Positions 24,301 to 30,733 of a stretch of DNA of 64,000 bases are shown here, piece after piece. Numbering within the stretch: position 1 is the stretch's first letter; the number at the start of each line of letters is the position of its first letter. The DNA lies in contig OZ038402.1 in the NCBI GenBank assembly GCA_964036045.1, positions 5,704,623 to 5,768,622 on the forward strand. Direction: 5' to 3'. The DNA comes from Eutreptiella sp. 'Long Island Sound 2002' (taxonomy: Eukaryota > Euglenozoa > Euglenophyceae > Eutreptiales > Eutreptiaceae). Below the pieces are notes generated by a model. The model did not search any database. It saw nothing but the letters and a program-made list of their open reading frames with translations, and was not told the origin of the DNA. Both the position numbers and the translations under genes were made by a program.

Positions 24301-27028
24301 ACCTCTACCAGGTGCTGGCTGTGCTCAAGACGGTGCTGTAAACAGGGCTGTCCTTAAAAAGCCGGATTTTTTTTTTGCTAAGGACAGCCCTTACGGACCG
24401 CCCCCAGGGACCACCAACCGCCAACCGCCACCAACCGCTAATTGTCAACCGCCACCAACCGCCAGTCTTTAAATTCGTTGCCATAAGTAGGGGCCACAGC
24501 CAAGTAGGCAGCAGGATTTGGAGGGGTTTTTTCGGGTTTCACGTGTGCAGTAGGGGGCAGCGCAATTCTGTAGGGGGTACCACAGCGGCCGCGCCGCCCC
24601 ACATCGGGCCTGAGATTTCTATTGCCGAGATTATCCGAAATAGGGATTTGCTAGTTAAGTGGGGGGCAGCAATGATTTGTGCGGGTCAGCCCAAAACGGG
24701 TTTTGCAAATCCTGTGGCCCCCTACTCATGGCCACGAATTTACAGTACTGAGCCGACGGGGGTTGGCGGCCAACCGACGGCGGTTGGTGGCTCACCTACA
24801 ACGGCTTCGCCAGTTTTTGGCCTGTAATCGCCAGCAAGGGCGTGGACGTGTCAAAAACCCGTGGGGGTCGTCAAAGGAACGTCCAACGGAGGCGTGGTAT
24901 CCTCACAAACCGTCCAGCAACCGTTCGAATCCGCACCAGGTGCCCGCGCGGATGTGCCTGCGGCCAGTGCTTCTACTATGCACCAGAGGAAGCGACTTTC
25001 GTTGGGAAGCGGGCCCATATCATTGAATTGAGGTCCGCAATCATTCGCAATTTTCCGCCTTTTTTCCGCAATTGCCTTGTGCCTGCCCCCCTCGAGTGTT
25101 TGTTGGTGCCCTGTATGTCCCCTGTGCAGAGGTGTTGCCCCTTGAGGCTTCAGCAGGTTTGGTGACGGCACCGCAAATTTCCCGCAAATTTCCCGCAATT
25201 TCCCGCAATTTCCCGCGATTTTTCGCAGTTGGGTTTGGCCCCCGCCTGCTATGACCGTATGACCGGCTGCCGCCACACCCAAAATTGGCGAGGGGTTCGC
25301 CACTGGCGGTTGACTGACGAGCACAGGGAATTCAAGTAATTCCCTGCTCCGGTGATGCGCAGTGCCGGGAGATGACTAGAGTGGCGTGTCTGCGGGTGCT
25401 GCGTTACGCGGTGTGGCGCAGAAGACAGAGGGAGGGAGGGAGGGAGGGACGGACGGAGGAAGGCAGCGGGCGAGGGTGCGAGGGAAGGAGGGTGGGATGC
25501 ATGGAGCGCAGAAGTCAGCGAGCGAGCAAGTGAGCGCCTGCACATGCCCGGGTACGATACCTCGCAGAGCAGGGCAAGGCAGGACACAGCAATGCACTGC
25601 GTTGAGGTCCGGTGCAAGTGCAGTGCCAGGCAGCGCGGCGCGGTGCAGTGTAGGTCAGCCCCTGCCGGGGCCCAGGGCAGGGCACCGGGTTGTTGCTTCC
25701 CCGGCACATCTCGTCGTCGACCTGTTCCTTCTTTGCCCTTTTTACTGCGGACTTCAGCGGCCTCTCTGCCTTCTCCTTCTCCTTCTCCCTCTTTTTCTCC
25801 TTCTCCTTCCTTCCTTCTTCCCCCTTCTTCTGCCCCTCCTCCTTTGCCGATTCTACGTGCGCCTTCTTCTTCTTCTTCTTCTTGTCTTGCTCCTCCCGCA
25901 TGACATGCAAGACGGCCTTGTCACGGGCTGGTGCGGACCCGTGCCAGTGGTTGGGGCCGTACTCTTTGATCATCGGCGCTGATTGGTCGAGGCAGAGGGA
26001 GAGGTGTAGGGCGCACTGCACCGCTGTGCCCTGCCCTGTAATCCACTGCGCTCTGCCCTCGCACTGCACTGCACTGCACTGCACTGCACTGCACTGCACT
26101 GCACTGCACTGCACTGCACTGCCCTCGCACTGCACTGCACTGCACTGCACTGCCCTCGCACTGCACTGCACTACACCGAAGGGCGCTTGCTGTGGCAAAG
26201 TGGTGAGCCCTGACGCTTCACCACAGCAATTGCTTGCTTTTGCCTCTAGCCAGGTCATTTTTTAGTCCACAAGATTTTTTTATTTAGTTAACAAACGTGG
26301 AGGGTAACCAACAGCGGCTGGCGGGTTACCCGATGGCGGTTGGCGGGTAATCGACGGCGGTTAACGGGTAACCGACGGCGATTGGTGGGTAGTCAACGGT
26401 GATCGGTGGGTAACCAACGGCGGTTGGAGGGCATATGGGTTGCATCAGACTTAAAAAAAAACTGCTGGTGAAACAGCAGTCGTTAAAATGAGCAAAACTG
26501 GAGTGTCAGGACATACGGGTTGCATCAGACTAAAGATAGAACATTCCTGGTGGAACCGTCTTGGCCGTAGTGTGCAGATTTGGCTGACCACCGGACACTC
26601 CAGCTTTTTTTTTCCTTTCATTACGTCCTGCCTCTACTTACTTACTGCCTTTACTCCCACCCTTACCCCTACCATTACGTCTCTCTTTAGCCTTACCTGC
26701 CCCCAGCCCTACCTCCATTGTCGATCTTTGCTGTTCCCTCGACCAGGAGCGCTTTGTCAGCCACGTGATCAAGAAGTTCACGTACCCTGGGCAGCGCCCC
26801 ATCCCCCGCACCCCTCGCCAGAGCGACGACAGCCCAAACTCCGTCCCCGCGTACGGCGCCGCGGCTGGCGCCAGCCCGACGGGATCGCTCCTGGACTCTT
26901 TCCGCGGTGTGCTGTCCAGCAGCCCGTCGTTCTGGTCCAGCAGCCCGGCGTTCTGGTCCGGCAGCCCCGCCCGACAGCCCGGCCCCGGCGGGTTCTCCCG
27001 CAATGGCTCGAACCTGCTGCTCGCGTGA
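2861..27028 (+). CDS. Phosphatidylinositol phosphate kinase (PIPK family), four exons
   Basis: Spliced model: 2861-3387, 6125-6683, 23814-24311 and 26747-27028, giving 621 residues. PIPKs phosphorylate phosphoinositides at membranes to make PIP2. Visible family motifs are SGAWIF (nucleotide loop), the ATP-contact lysine in LILKRIS (about residue 257), YDLKGSTSNR (about 321-330), LKDND across the exon 2/3 junction, GDYSLLV with the catalytic Asp (about 399), and MGIIDFL with the metal-binding Asp (about 485). The C-terminal PPDLYQERF is completed only by joining exons 3 and 4. Residues 1-175 are Ser/Pro-rich and unassigned. The start ATG has G at +4, and no membrane segment is seen. The activation loop lacks the usual basic cluster, so substrate class (type I, II or III) cannot be set. 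Intron 2 is about 17 kb and full of antisense retrotransposons. The family call is firm; the N-terminus is less certain. Confidence 0.87.
4100..4150. repeat. GGCGGTTGG-type motif cluster
   Basis: Short copies of CCGACGGCGGTTGGC occur here. The motif or its complement AACCGCC recurs at about 24410-24470, 24755-24795, 26290-26430, 31010-31050 and 32600-32655. Confidence 0.5.
4486..4640. repeat. Intronic duplication, copy 1 of about 130 bp
   Basis: Shares GGCGGCGCCTA, CCCTTTCCCTCC and GGCGGTGGTGCCCAT in the same order and orientation with 5290-5430. Both copies lie inside PIPK intron 1. Confidence 0.65.
5290..5430. repeat. Intronic duplication, copy 2 of about 130 bp
   Basis: Diverged partner of the copy at 4486-4640, with matching blocks in the same order. 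Confidence 0.65.
5828..5942. repeat. Interspersed repeat of about 115 bp, second copy at 46030-46146
   Basis: The block ACGCAACATGCGAAGGGAAG and the following sequence up to the G-run recur in the same orientation at 46030-46146 with a few substitutions. This links intron 1 to the transposon-rich 46-kb region. Confidence 0.7.
5982..6122 (+). repeat. Polypyrimidine minisatellite at the intron 1 acceptor
   Basis: About four units of roughly 37 bp, each built from TCCCTTCCTCCCCCGTCTCTC plus a C-run, end directly at the AG of the exon 2 acceptor. The array forms an enlarged pyrimidine tract. Confidence 0.75.
6125..6683 (+). CDS. PIPK exon 2, kinase N-lobe
   Basis: Encodes the last base of codon 176 through residue 362. 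It carries the nucleotide-loop region, the ATP-binding Lys in LILKRIS, and YDLKGST. The acceptor is CCTCCAG|G and the donor is CTCAAG|GTGAGT, close to consensus. The exon ends in phase 0, so LK joins DND of exon 3 to recreate the LKD motif typical of PIPKs. Confidence 0.9.
6749..6806 (+). repeat. (CCCT)n tract
   Basis: Simple CCCT/CCGT repeat directly left of repeat L1. Confidence 0.9.
6808..7161 (+). repeat. Intron repeat L1 (first of three direct copies)
   Basis: Starts TGGGTCTGGGTCTGGG and ends GGGTTTTTTCG. It is nearly identical to 12286-12634 (L2), and its first part matches 12697-12921 (L3). A T-run and retrotransposon copy 1 follow immediately. Confidence 0.85.
8057..9752 (-). pseudogene. 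Gag-like ORF of retrotransposon copy 1, frameshifted
   Basis: The 507-residue frame at 8057-9580 matches residues 60-525 of the full-length polyprotein, including the charged coiled coil (NERERLGVQERARDAEVE region). It then runs into a tail unique to this copy. The N-terminal segment MPPLQGAVRPDTL lies in another frame at 9540-9752. The frames part near 9600, where one extra base breaks the reading. No catalytic domain is encoded. RNA binding and particle formation are inferred only from position. Confidence 0.75.
9753..11148 (-). repeat. 5' leader of retrotransposon copy 1 with tandem subunits
   Basis: Two diverged subunits (about 10083-10205 and 10528-10640) share CCAGAGGCCCTGCC, GTGCAGGG and a CACAGGGC-GTTGCCCCTCCC block. 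The same subunits occur in the leader of the full-length copy near 21430-21780. One subunit contains the small hairpin CCCGGCTAAAGCCGGG. Confidence 0.65.
11154..11539 (+). repeat. (CCCTC)n tract, 390 bp
   Basis: Almost pure CCCT/CCCTC array with CCGT variants and C-runs, abutting the 5' end of retrotransposon copy 1. Long ORFs read from it (poly-Ser/Pro or Gly/Arg/Glu) are artefacts. Confidence 0.95.
11540..12230. other. Unassigned intronic DNA
   Basis: About 700 bp without simple repeats. A 68-codon frame at 11680-11886 has no recognisable domain. The sequence is not shared with other parts of the window as far as I can see. Confidence 0.4.
12231..12285 (+). repeat. (CCCT)n tract
   Basis: Short CCCT array left of repeat L2. 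Confidence 0.9.
12286..12634 (+). repeat. Intron repeat L2, apparent empty site
   Basis: Near-identical to L1 along its length, but its terminal GGGTTTTTTCG is followed directly by TCCCTCCCTCC. In L1 a T-run and retrotransposon copy 1 come between. Confidence 0.85.
12635..12694 (+). repeat. (CCCTC)n tract
   Basis: Simple repeat between L2 and L3. Confidence 0.9.
12697..12921 (+). repeat. Intron repeat L3, truncated
   Basis: Matches the first part of L1/L2 through the TGATATTTGTGTTTT block, then ends at the T-run of retrotransposon copy 2. Confidence 0.8.
13855..20961 (-). CDS. Retrotransposon polyprotein: gag-like, AP endonuclease, RT, RNase H, zinc finger
   Basis: Start chosen at the ATG of MPPLQGAV, conserved in copy 1; the frame stays open upstream to 20997. 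Residues below count from that open end. About 1-530 is gag-like with a charged coiled coil (300-395). About 895-1095 is an AP-type endonuclease: VNVYG, E in VCEL, RGGGICVWV, LADWN and ADHPVV. RT covers about 1380-1690: RPIIV, FLDLSNGYGQTDR (D1453), GVVQGGGMDP, TVDD (1556-1559) and KFGLLHL. RNase H covers about 1825-1970 with D1832, E1874, D1904 and WVPAQHD. A zinc site CPQCGLLIGCPLQHKAVRC lies at about 2082-2100. It should nick the target, reverse-transcribe the element RNA and remove the RNA strand. TVDD replaces the commoner YADD. No stop or frameshift is present. Confidence 0.9.
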   Translation of the reverse strand: MPPLQGAVRPDTLGSWVSVSRGSDGTSALLKWKDIDGAVKDIEYHDIVSKAADHAWRAPSRLLALHLLTDTLVPELLRANLQASDELCAVRSYGAALAMLPGSDQRRILREAGCDEDADLTTMEGIPLIKKLEVAFKVVAGTMRLSEKYAGYDVHKQFHASEWNQPLWRPQIVRAMTECGFEVADRPAAAQPPKSRPLTGDENIDEKKAQSRKVMLKFAPQDTSEMGVWYRVVLDHWDYIRATNTTVKVMDIMQGELDDVPKAMQQVLDDQNTADGMGIVDDCVTNIVREIIRLRDERERLGVQERAKDAEVDRERKREADRQRREDQRRRDEDRKAKDRAAAIRVDEDGDGTAEAEQKDAQHQRELRRLHKQLRALKHGDDWSGSEDEKRGPDYQDVTTASQSIDVITLTCLRGADPATIAKFINAEFIFNNLANMYTLLAGACDGKAQDRLNLCVDAASVQRMFPDGQQERRLKIRGAAVSVVLSRSRHMQALAQAIRGQPEHPTAKGKGKGMRVHLGNMPPAGLFHDVSFSILPPNCVQQPYVSFWGDGQADRKGARVVYNATNATDPQQRMAQMQAVTYQGLWVAAGTTVLSRDAEKARVAPVDVQASVKSILHADGLEDVEEFAYADEAMVKAQRAKPKGDKLAHGPWPLQVGVPCEPGDVAQFLGGEALRRAVRDAGLEWRVNREHTPYGTKGRSMTGSVPVWWVATNVDVDDSWCPGVHQYGDTYVRMVLGPQWVQSYGLCSYSLGRVLSPPGVLHSVEVEFGEVFVLACRARDRQTWRREMGVQRKSGVATQVSVMQGAEQDQYAVWAAQVCKTGMRVPLWTDTVVVLTEVWNGEIRVSVRQPGVIPAPVIRYTEPMWQSVVQVLSGSRDDGLGSKCLFVNVYGMSAVKWQRIKSMAALLRIQVLIVCELGAGKEELNLEMQDYGRRTSVHCRRGGGICVWVHHDWATQLHKVLDDPHAMMVTARTRERKAVLVGGHMPQRAYSSAFRAVMQRVHQALQKERADFVVMLADWNRHLKESSTAVHEVQRLQLCVVANGTEARLHKDWGVVHPTMQNSKVRYLPAVADHPVVVLQAQQGAVEDGRRCAERGPTVRYQRWSAYEKKVHSDAMEQLTVPDSSVARWLQLNREVSMAVDERRVQNRKGRNATDELVDRLQAGGLLDDAQEEVLRALVAERSWMEEVANRKLLNRAGFEAGTSEVLKIRKSKPFMSVEAIWDSTLQQVVRGEAMLRVIAQEAQKKNLNINQGEWPSWMGASGPESQDHGDRVLTASRQQLHEQSAGAVMNTVRYQSSIGEVATAVATQTSLTTTVDGLATGLLRWGGLRVLQNVQEFLRQDMGHLPYEVFQALHLLYRKCHGLILNTCSRPIIVTSGCLRLAQKFLFMRLQRLLSPEDLGLFQHAALPGLSCVQLRRIQYNTVVLRVQSGQDILLLFLDLSNGYGQTDRILLGQQVYWTAYLRAAYEQQMVQYRRLQVFIQTALGLARAYRILSGVVQGGGMDPFFYVWNSLLLWRGMNERCRGVLLTLLWGAQVAIKAQATVDDTTLWASSPAELQQVVEQVMPVLKAMNAAVNPDKFGLLHLSGAQGQVRLVRSSVNVHPTVVHSATKDSYVKVLGSNANLMSTSPADVVALRRQSYGLQRKLRQRTPSVPLLLLITEGVLLVSWCYKRMVHWPRDLMRPLASGEGASVLSILCRVLRKVLSLPPKTPRQFLLHGRGLRLSEPYHKLWELGIEELMRAANSRHRYVRETTQSLIMQHCKGQQQRTPMSNDYVLFAEWCQRHSWSPELRYERDADAWEATFSANDILGGRTLIIVADVSGSEDQEVWGLAACVATPTGHIVALFRAWMRVMYAGTMLLEATAVVMAIDAVRARLGHISHAVEQLLAGADNKQAVEKLANEGLSFRAWDLCDRVVATYVECRSQVPCQVFWVPAQHDTGRKEVLSRLNRVVDDASRAEQQRRLGNPWRWPRVWDNGATLVLTKRGVLVLKVKRAVRDALKHMPHVIQKTTVPVQPCRHIMKTQVHAGIHTWWRKSCLYHPQDQAAALLSAFYEETCELYFDSAEEEVCPQCGLLIGCPLQHKAVRCPRLRLNTLTLFGAVLQALRRHLRHAVVIARVWRGLWLENTTGPGGVMLVWTEPRVADTIEAPRGAATWPLFHASVPSMECMAALRGMVKTSAVALAAEVLSLVARHMWAKVPWCAQAVRRYVSLPAESQMGYQGMAGLRRESGHAEASWVPQELLDALLSLDRQLSCAYVSDDGGLWISPPQHGTDLVNAVCLWPRRPMVLPVATPGSAVPARLAVLLQSGPVQPTQQQWVQGWRGMAWVCELWYAGWSVVVLARKGKALQGTIVAEQVRAYLQDLRAAV
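20962..23541 (-). repeat. Tandemly repeated 5' leader of retrotransposon copy 2
   Basis: Two repeat types are visible. Units related to the copy 1 leader lie at about 21300-21930. Diverged units of about 190 bp lie at about 22080-23240. The block CAGAGACCCAAGCTGCATTG starts at 22386 and again at 22580, 194 bp apart. Related blocks occur near 22190 and 23170. Mono-unit arrays of this kind act as promoters in some LINEs; here that is inference. Confidence 0.7.
23543..23810 (+). repeat. (CCCTC)n tract at the intron 2 acceptor
   Basis: A 270-bp CCCT/CCCTCG array lies between the 5' end of retrotransposon copy 2 and the exon 3 acceptor CTGCAG. It forms a giant pyrimidine tract. Confidence 0.92.
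23814..24311 (+). CDS. PIPK exon 3, catalytic core
   Basis: Encodes residues 363-528: DNDMQSP, GDYSLLV, a Pro-rich insert (RPGNPGGPSP), MGIIDFL, and a tail ending PPDLYQ. The acceptor is CTGCAG|GAC, phase 0. The donor is TACCAG|GTGCTG. Reading through the donor gives VLAVLKTVL and a stop at 24339-24341, which would remove the conserved RF-containing tail. Splicing to exon 4 is therefore preferred. Confidence 0.88.
24345..24390. repeat. Mobile-looking 12-bp-stem hairpin, copy 1
   Basis: GGGCTGTCCTTA (24345-24356) pairs perfectly with TAAGGACAGCCC (24379-24390) around a loop containing a T-run. An AACCGCC array follows at about 24410-24470. The same arrangement recurs at 32537. Confidence 0.8.
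24405..24470. repeat. AACCGCC array
   Basis: Repeats of CACCAACCGCC directly downstream of the hairpin. An array of the same motif follows the second hairpin at about 32600-32655. Confidence 0.75.
25785..25890. repeat. Polypyrimidine CTTCTT/CTCCTT tract
   Basis: Low-complexity pyrimidine stretch in intron 3. It produces spurious Phe/Ser-rich and Lys/Glu-rich frames. Confidence 0.8.
26061..26171. repeat. (GCACT)n pentanucleotide array
   Basis: Three perfect GCACT blocks are separated by GCCCTC interruptions. The array creates overlapping spurious frames. Confidence 0.95.
26290..26430. repeat. GGCGGTTGGCGGGTAAC-type tandem array
   Basis: About seven degenerate units of roughly 20 bp built from GGGTAACCGACGGCGGTTGG. 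They belong to the AACCGCC/GGCGGTT motif family scattered over the first half of the window. Confidence 0.75.
26498..26603. repeat. MITE-like inverted repeat of 106 bp
   Basis: CTGGAGTGTC (26498-26507) and GACACTCCAG (26594-26603) are perfect 10-bp inverted termini. Inside lies a repeat of the block ATACGGGTTGCATCAGAC, which also occurs just outside near 26430. No target duplication is seen. It lies shortly before the exon 4 acceptor. Confidence 0.45.
26747..27028 (+). CDS. PIPK exon 4, C-terminal tail
   Basis: Encodes residues 529-621 and the stop. ERFVSHVIKKFTYP completes the PPDLYQ-ERF motif that closes the PIPK fold. A Ser/Pro/Trp-rich tail with near-repeats (SSPSFWSS, SSPAFWSG) follows. 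The acceptor is TCGACCAG|GAG. Both the phase and the family motif support this junction. Confidence 0.82.
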   Translation, partial: ERFVSHVIKKFTYPGQRPIPRTPRQSDDSPNSVPAYGAAAGASPTGSLLDSFRGVLSSSPSFWSSSPAFWSGSPARQPGPGGFSRNGSNLLLA

Positions 27029-27165
27029 CCCCGCTGCGGCGCCCACCTGCAGCCTCTGAAGCGCCATCAGCACCAGAAAAACATGCCCGATGGAGTTGTA
27101 TAGACTCGGCTGCCGCCCAATGAAACTGTAGCCCAGTTGCTTGGCTGCGACCATCTTGGCAGCTT

Positions 27166-27235
27166 CACTCCCTCCCTCACTCACTCTCTCTCTCTCTCTC
27201 TCCCCCGGTATCTCTCCCTCTCTCTGTCCATTTTG
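27166..27235. repeat. (CT)n-rich tract
   Basis: CTCCCTCC followed by a CT dinucleotide run and CTCTCC variants. Confidence 0.85.
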
Positions 27236-27689
27236 TTTTGTACAAAAAAAAAGAAGACGCCACTGACTGGGGCCGGTGTTCACCAACCAACTGGCGACTC
27301 GGCTGTGTTTATAAGGCACAACGCCGGGGGAGTCTGGGCGGGCCCTGCGATGGGCCGCCCAATGAAATGTGATTTTCCGCGAGCCAAAACGTGGGTGACG
27401 AATTTTTGGATCGAGGGGGGGCGGGTCTGAGGGCCTCAACCCCCGCCCCCCTCCCCCCTATAAACGCGGCCCGCCGCCGATGGTGGACCACCGGATAGTT
27501 GTAGGTGGCCGACGGCCGTCTTTTCGGTGCCAACGGTACCGATGGTTGTTGGTCAATCGATTCTGTGTGGCTGCTACACACCGTCAGATACCCACCGCCT
27601 GCCGAGACTCCGGCTGATGGAGTGATTGTGGCGCCCGCCCGCCCGCCGTAGCATACTTGGTGCTGACACGTGCCACAATGTTTGCAGAC

Positions 27690-27835
27690 GCCTGCCGACC
27701 CCTACCGGGATTTGTGCGGACATCTCATGGACCGTGTGATGTGCGTGCGTGGCAGGGCTCGGTGCGTTGTTTGCTGTGCCACTGCACTGTGTGGGTCGTG
27801 TGCAGTGGGGTATGTGGGCTGCGCGCTGGTGTGTG
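27690..27835. repeat. Interspersed repeat of about 140 bp (partner 30594-30733)
   Basis: Begins CTGCCGACCCCTACCGGG and continues through GGACCGTGTGATGTGCGTGC. A close copy in the same orientation lies at 30594-30733. Confidence 0.8.
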
Positions 27836-28201
27836 TGTGGGGGGGGGGGGGGCATGCTTCCACTGTAACTCTATGAAACTTCGAGAGGGTGAGGGAGGTC
27901 GAAGCGTTCAGTCAGCCAAAGCTTTGGTGCTTTGTTTGCTGTGGGCAAACGGAGCAATGGAGGCAACCAGCTGCTGCTCTCATCCCTTGTCCTTTGCACT
28001 GCAGAAAGGCGCCCAGTGCCGCGTTTGAACATGCCTTTGTTTTGACACTGCACCTGACGAGATCTAGTACACCCAGGCCGCTTTGCTCAGTGCCCTGTTT
28101 GTCGCGTCTACCGTGTGTGCGCGTTGTGTGTGTCCTCCATGGATGCATCCAGGCCTGGTGAAGGGCTGCGCCTGCTTTATGATTGCCATACTTTTATGGA
28201 A

Positions 28202-28300
28202 GACCGAAAGACGTCCAGGGCTGCTCTGCAGCTCCTGAGGAGCTTTCTCCAACCGCTTGTCTTGCTTTGTTTTTGTGTCGCGGTTCTCAACGTGTGTGCG
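28202..28300. repeat. Interspersed repeat of about 95 bp (partner 30003-30100)
   Basis: Begins GACCGAAAGACGTC and includes CAGCTCCTGAGGAG and CTCCAACCGCTT. A diverged copy lies at 30003-30100. With the 27690/30594 pair it suggests an older segmental duplication. Confidence 0.75.
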
Positions 28301-28779
28301 TGTGTCCGTCGGCTATGCAACCCCGAGTTTGCGGCTAGAGCCTTGGCTGCTGGGGGCCCACTCTGCATACCAAAGTTGTTTGGGAAGCATTTTCACAGGT
28401 GTTTTGAATAATTGTCTCCTGTTTACTGTCACCCGGGCTGGACAGATGCTTGCTGCACGCACTTGGCTGCCGGTAGCTATGTTGTCCGGGTACAGCAGGG
28501 GTGAGGCGATGAGGGTGATGCACCCGGGAATTTTCCGTGCCAACAGCACGTGTCCACATGATGCGCAAGCTACCATTAAAGCGGCGCACCGTGTGCCATG
28601 TCGCCTCCCGGCACGTGGGGGAGGGTGGTGGGGTTGGTGAAGACTTGGCTGCACCGCCACGCCTACGGGGGTGGGGATCTGTAGAGCAGGTGGCATTTGC
28701 GTACGGAGTCCTCTCCACAGGGGATCACCGGAGTGTGGGATAGAGATTTGTGTGCTTGGCGTGGCTACTGTAACCAGTA

Positions 28780-28933
28780 AAGGTGTGTGTGTGTGTGAAC
28801 AGGATGTACCCGCCCTCTCTCTGTACTACAGAAAGGCGCCTGTTGGCGTCAGACATGCTTTGTCCTGTTTGACGATCCAACTGACGAGGATTCTGGCACT
28901 CGGAACCTGAGTTGTGCCCGTTTTGCCTGGCAA

Positions 28934-29000
<67 letters not shown>

Positions 29001-29134
29001 CAGGATGTAGCCGCCTTGCTCTCTGTACTACAGAAAGGCGCCTATTGGCGTCGGACATGCTTTGTCCTGTTTGACGATCCAACTGACGAGGATTCTGGCA
29101 CTCGGAACCTGAGTTGTGCCCGTTTTGCCTGGCA

Positions 29135-29186
<52 letters not shown>

Positions 29187-29345
29187 CAGGATGTAGCCGC
29201 CTTGCTCTCTGTACTACAGAAAGGCGCCTATTGGCGTCGGACATGCTTTGTCCTGTTTGACGATCCAACTGACGAGGATTCTGGCACTCGGAACCTGAGT
29301 TGTGCCCGTTTTGCCTGGCAATCGTGTGTGTGTGTGTGTGTGTCC
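28780..29345. repeat. Tandem array of about 190-bp units separated by (GT)n
   Basis: GAACAGGATGTA begins units at about 28797, 28998 and 29184 (201- and 186-bp spacing). Each unit runs through CAGAAAGGCGCC and CTGACGAGGATTCTGGCACT into a GT run. The second and third units are nearly identical. More diverged relatives lie near 28005, 29575 and 29720. Confidence 0.88.
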
Positions 29346-29678
29346 GCCGGATGACCGGCGGACATTTGAAGCAACAATGGTACCAGAGACTAAGTTCGTC
29401 GGGGTTGGGCAGCGCTGAGGGGGAGGGAGGGCCTGCCTTTCCCGCATACCCGGGCTGGGGGTGAGCGACCAGTTTCCCTTTGCCTGCAGGCCTGTGGTTC
29501 AGCAACGCTGCCAGAGGCTGTACTGGACTGCTGGGGAGGTCGACCTGTTGCCTGTTGCCTGTCCGCCACGCTGCAGAAAGGTGCCCATTGGCATTGAACA
29601 TGCTTTGTCTTGTTGACTGACCAACTGACGAGGAATTGAGCACTCAAGGCCTTTGTAAGTGCCTGTTTGTCGCGTCCT

Positions 29679-29681
<3 letters not shown>

Positions 29682-29719
<38 letters not shown>
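29682..29719. repeat. (GT)n microsatellite
   Basis: GT run next to another CAGAAAGGCGCC block, a diverged outlier of the array at 28780-29345. Confidence 0.9.
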
Positions 29720-29722
<3 letters not shown>

Positions 29723-30593
29723 AAAGGCGCCTAGTCGCTGATGGTCATGTCTTTTCTTTGACTGTTTGCGGCCTGACGAGAATCTACTCACGACCAGTGC
29801 CTGTGCCTGTCCTGTTCTTGCTGGTTCTGGGCTTTGGTCGCTTTGCGTCATCCGCACGCGCGCGCGCGCGTGTGTGTGTCACAACAGAACGTTGGGAGGG
29901 ATGTAAGTTCGCCCCCTCCATGAAATATTTGGGTCTGGGGAGGGCAGGATGGAGTGGTGCCGCACTTTTGACACCAGCACTTGCACTCTGTTCTGCTTCA
30001 ACAGACCGAAAGACGTCTAGAGCTGCTTTGCAGCTCCTGAGGAGTTCGCTCCAACCGCTTTGCTTGTGCCTTTGCTCTTGTTTTCGCGGTCCCCACCGTG
30101 TGTGTGTGTGTGTGATTCCCCTACCGGGGGATCCGTCATGACTCCTCCCCCCCTTTTTGGTTGTCTGCGGGGCCTGTTTCTGCCTGTGCCCCCTTCTCCC
30201 ATGCGATGTGTATTCGACGTGTGCTGTCGTTTGCCTGGTCGTCCTGGTTGCTTCACAGCGAGAGTGATGGGGATGGTGGGTACGGACGAACCAGCCAGCA
30301 GTGATTTTGCGGTTTCCGCGCTCAGCAGGTGCCGTACCGATGCAGTTCTGCACACGGCCTGCACACTGGGGCTGCTGACCTCTACCCTCTTCCCCTCGTT
30401 GTAGTAAGGCACCGAGCGCGTGTCATGGGTACTTCTTGTTGTTGTTCTTCTTGGCATTTACCCGACGAGTTGCTGAACACTCCGGCTTCTTCGCCCCGGT
30501 GCCTGTTTGTCGCGCTTATCGTGCGCGCGCGCGCGCAGGTGTCAAAGTACCTGACCCCTGCCGCGGGCGCGCATGTGTCAAAGGGCCTGACCC

Positions 30594-30733
30594 CTGCCGA
30601 CCCCTACCGGGATTTGTGCGGACATCTCGTGGACCGTGTGATGTGCGTGCGTGGCAGGGGTCAGTGTGTTCTTTGCTGTGCCACTGCACCGTGTGGGTCG
30701 TGTGCATTGGGGTACGTGGGCTGCGTGTGTCAA
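30594..30733. repeat. Second copy of the 27690 repeat
   Basis: Same blocks in the same order as 27690-27835, with scattered substitutions. Confidence 0.8.

Larger units (their letters stand above)
24312..26746 (+). other. PIPK intron 3 (2.4 kb)
   Basis: Starts GTGCTGGC and ends CCTCGACCAG after a pyrimidine-rich stretch. It holds a hairpin, AACCGCC arrays, a CTTCTT/CTCCTT tract, a GCACT pentamer array and a MITE-like inverted repeat. No gene is seen inside. Confidence 0.75.

Noticed and set aside
24312..24341. Exon 3 extended to its own stop
   Set aside because: It would remove the ERF-containing end of the kinase fold. A good donor and an in-phase acceptor restore it. Kept as a possible alternative isoform only.
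25515..26258. Repetitive QCSAVQCSAV ORFs
   Set aside because: Translation of the GCACT pentamer array.
28849..29857. Thr/His-repeat ORFs
   Set aside because: Translations of GT/CA microsatellites in a tandem array.
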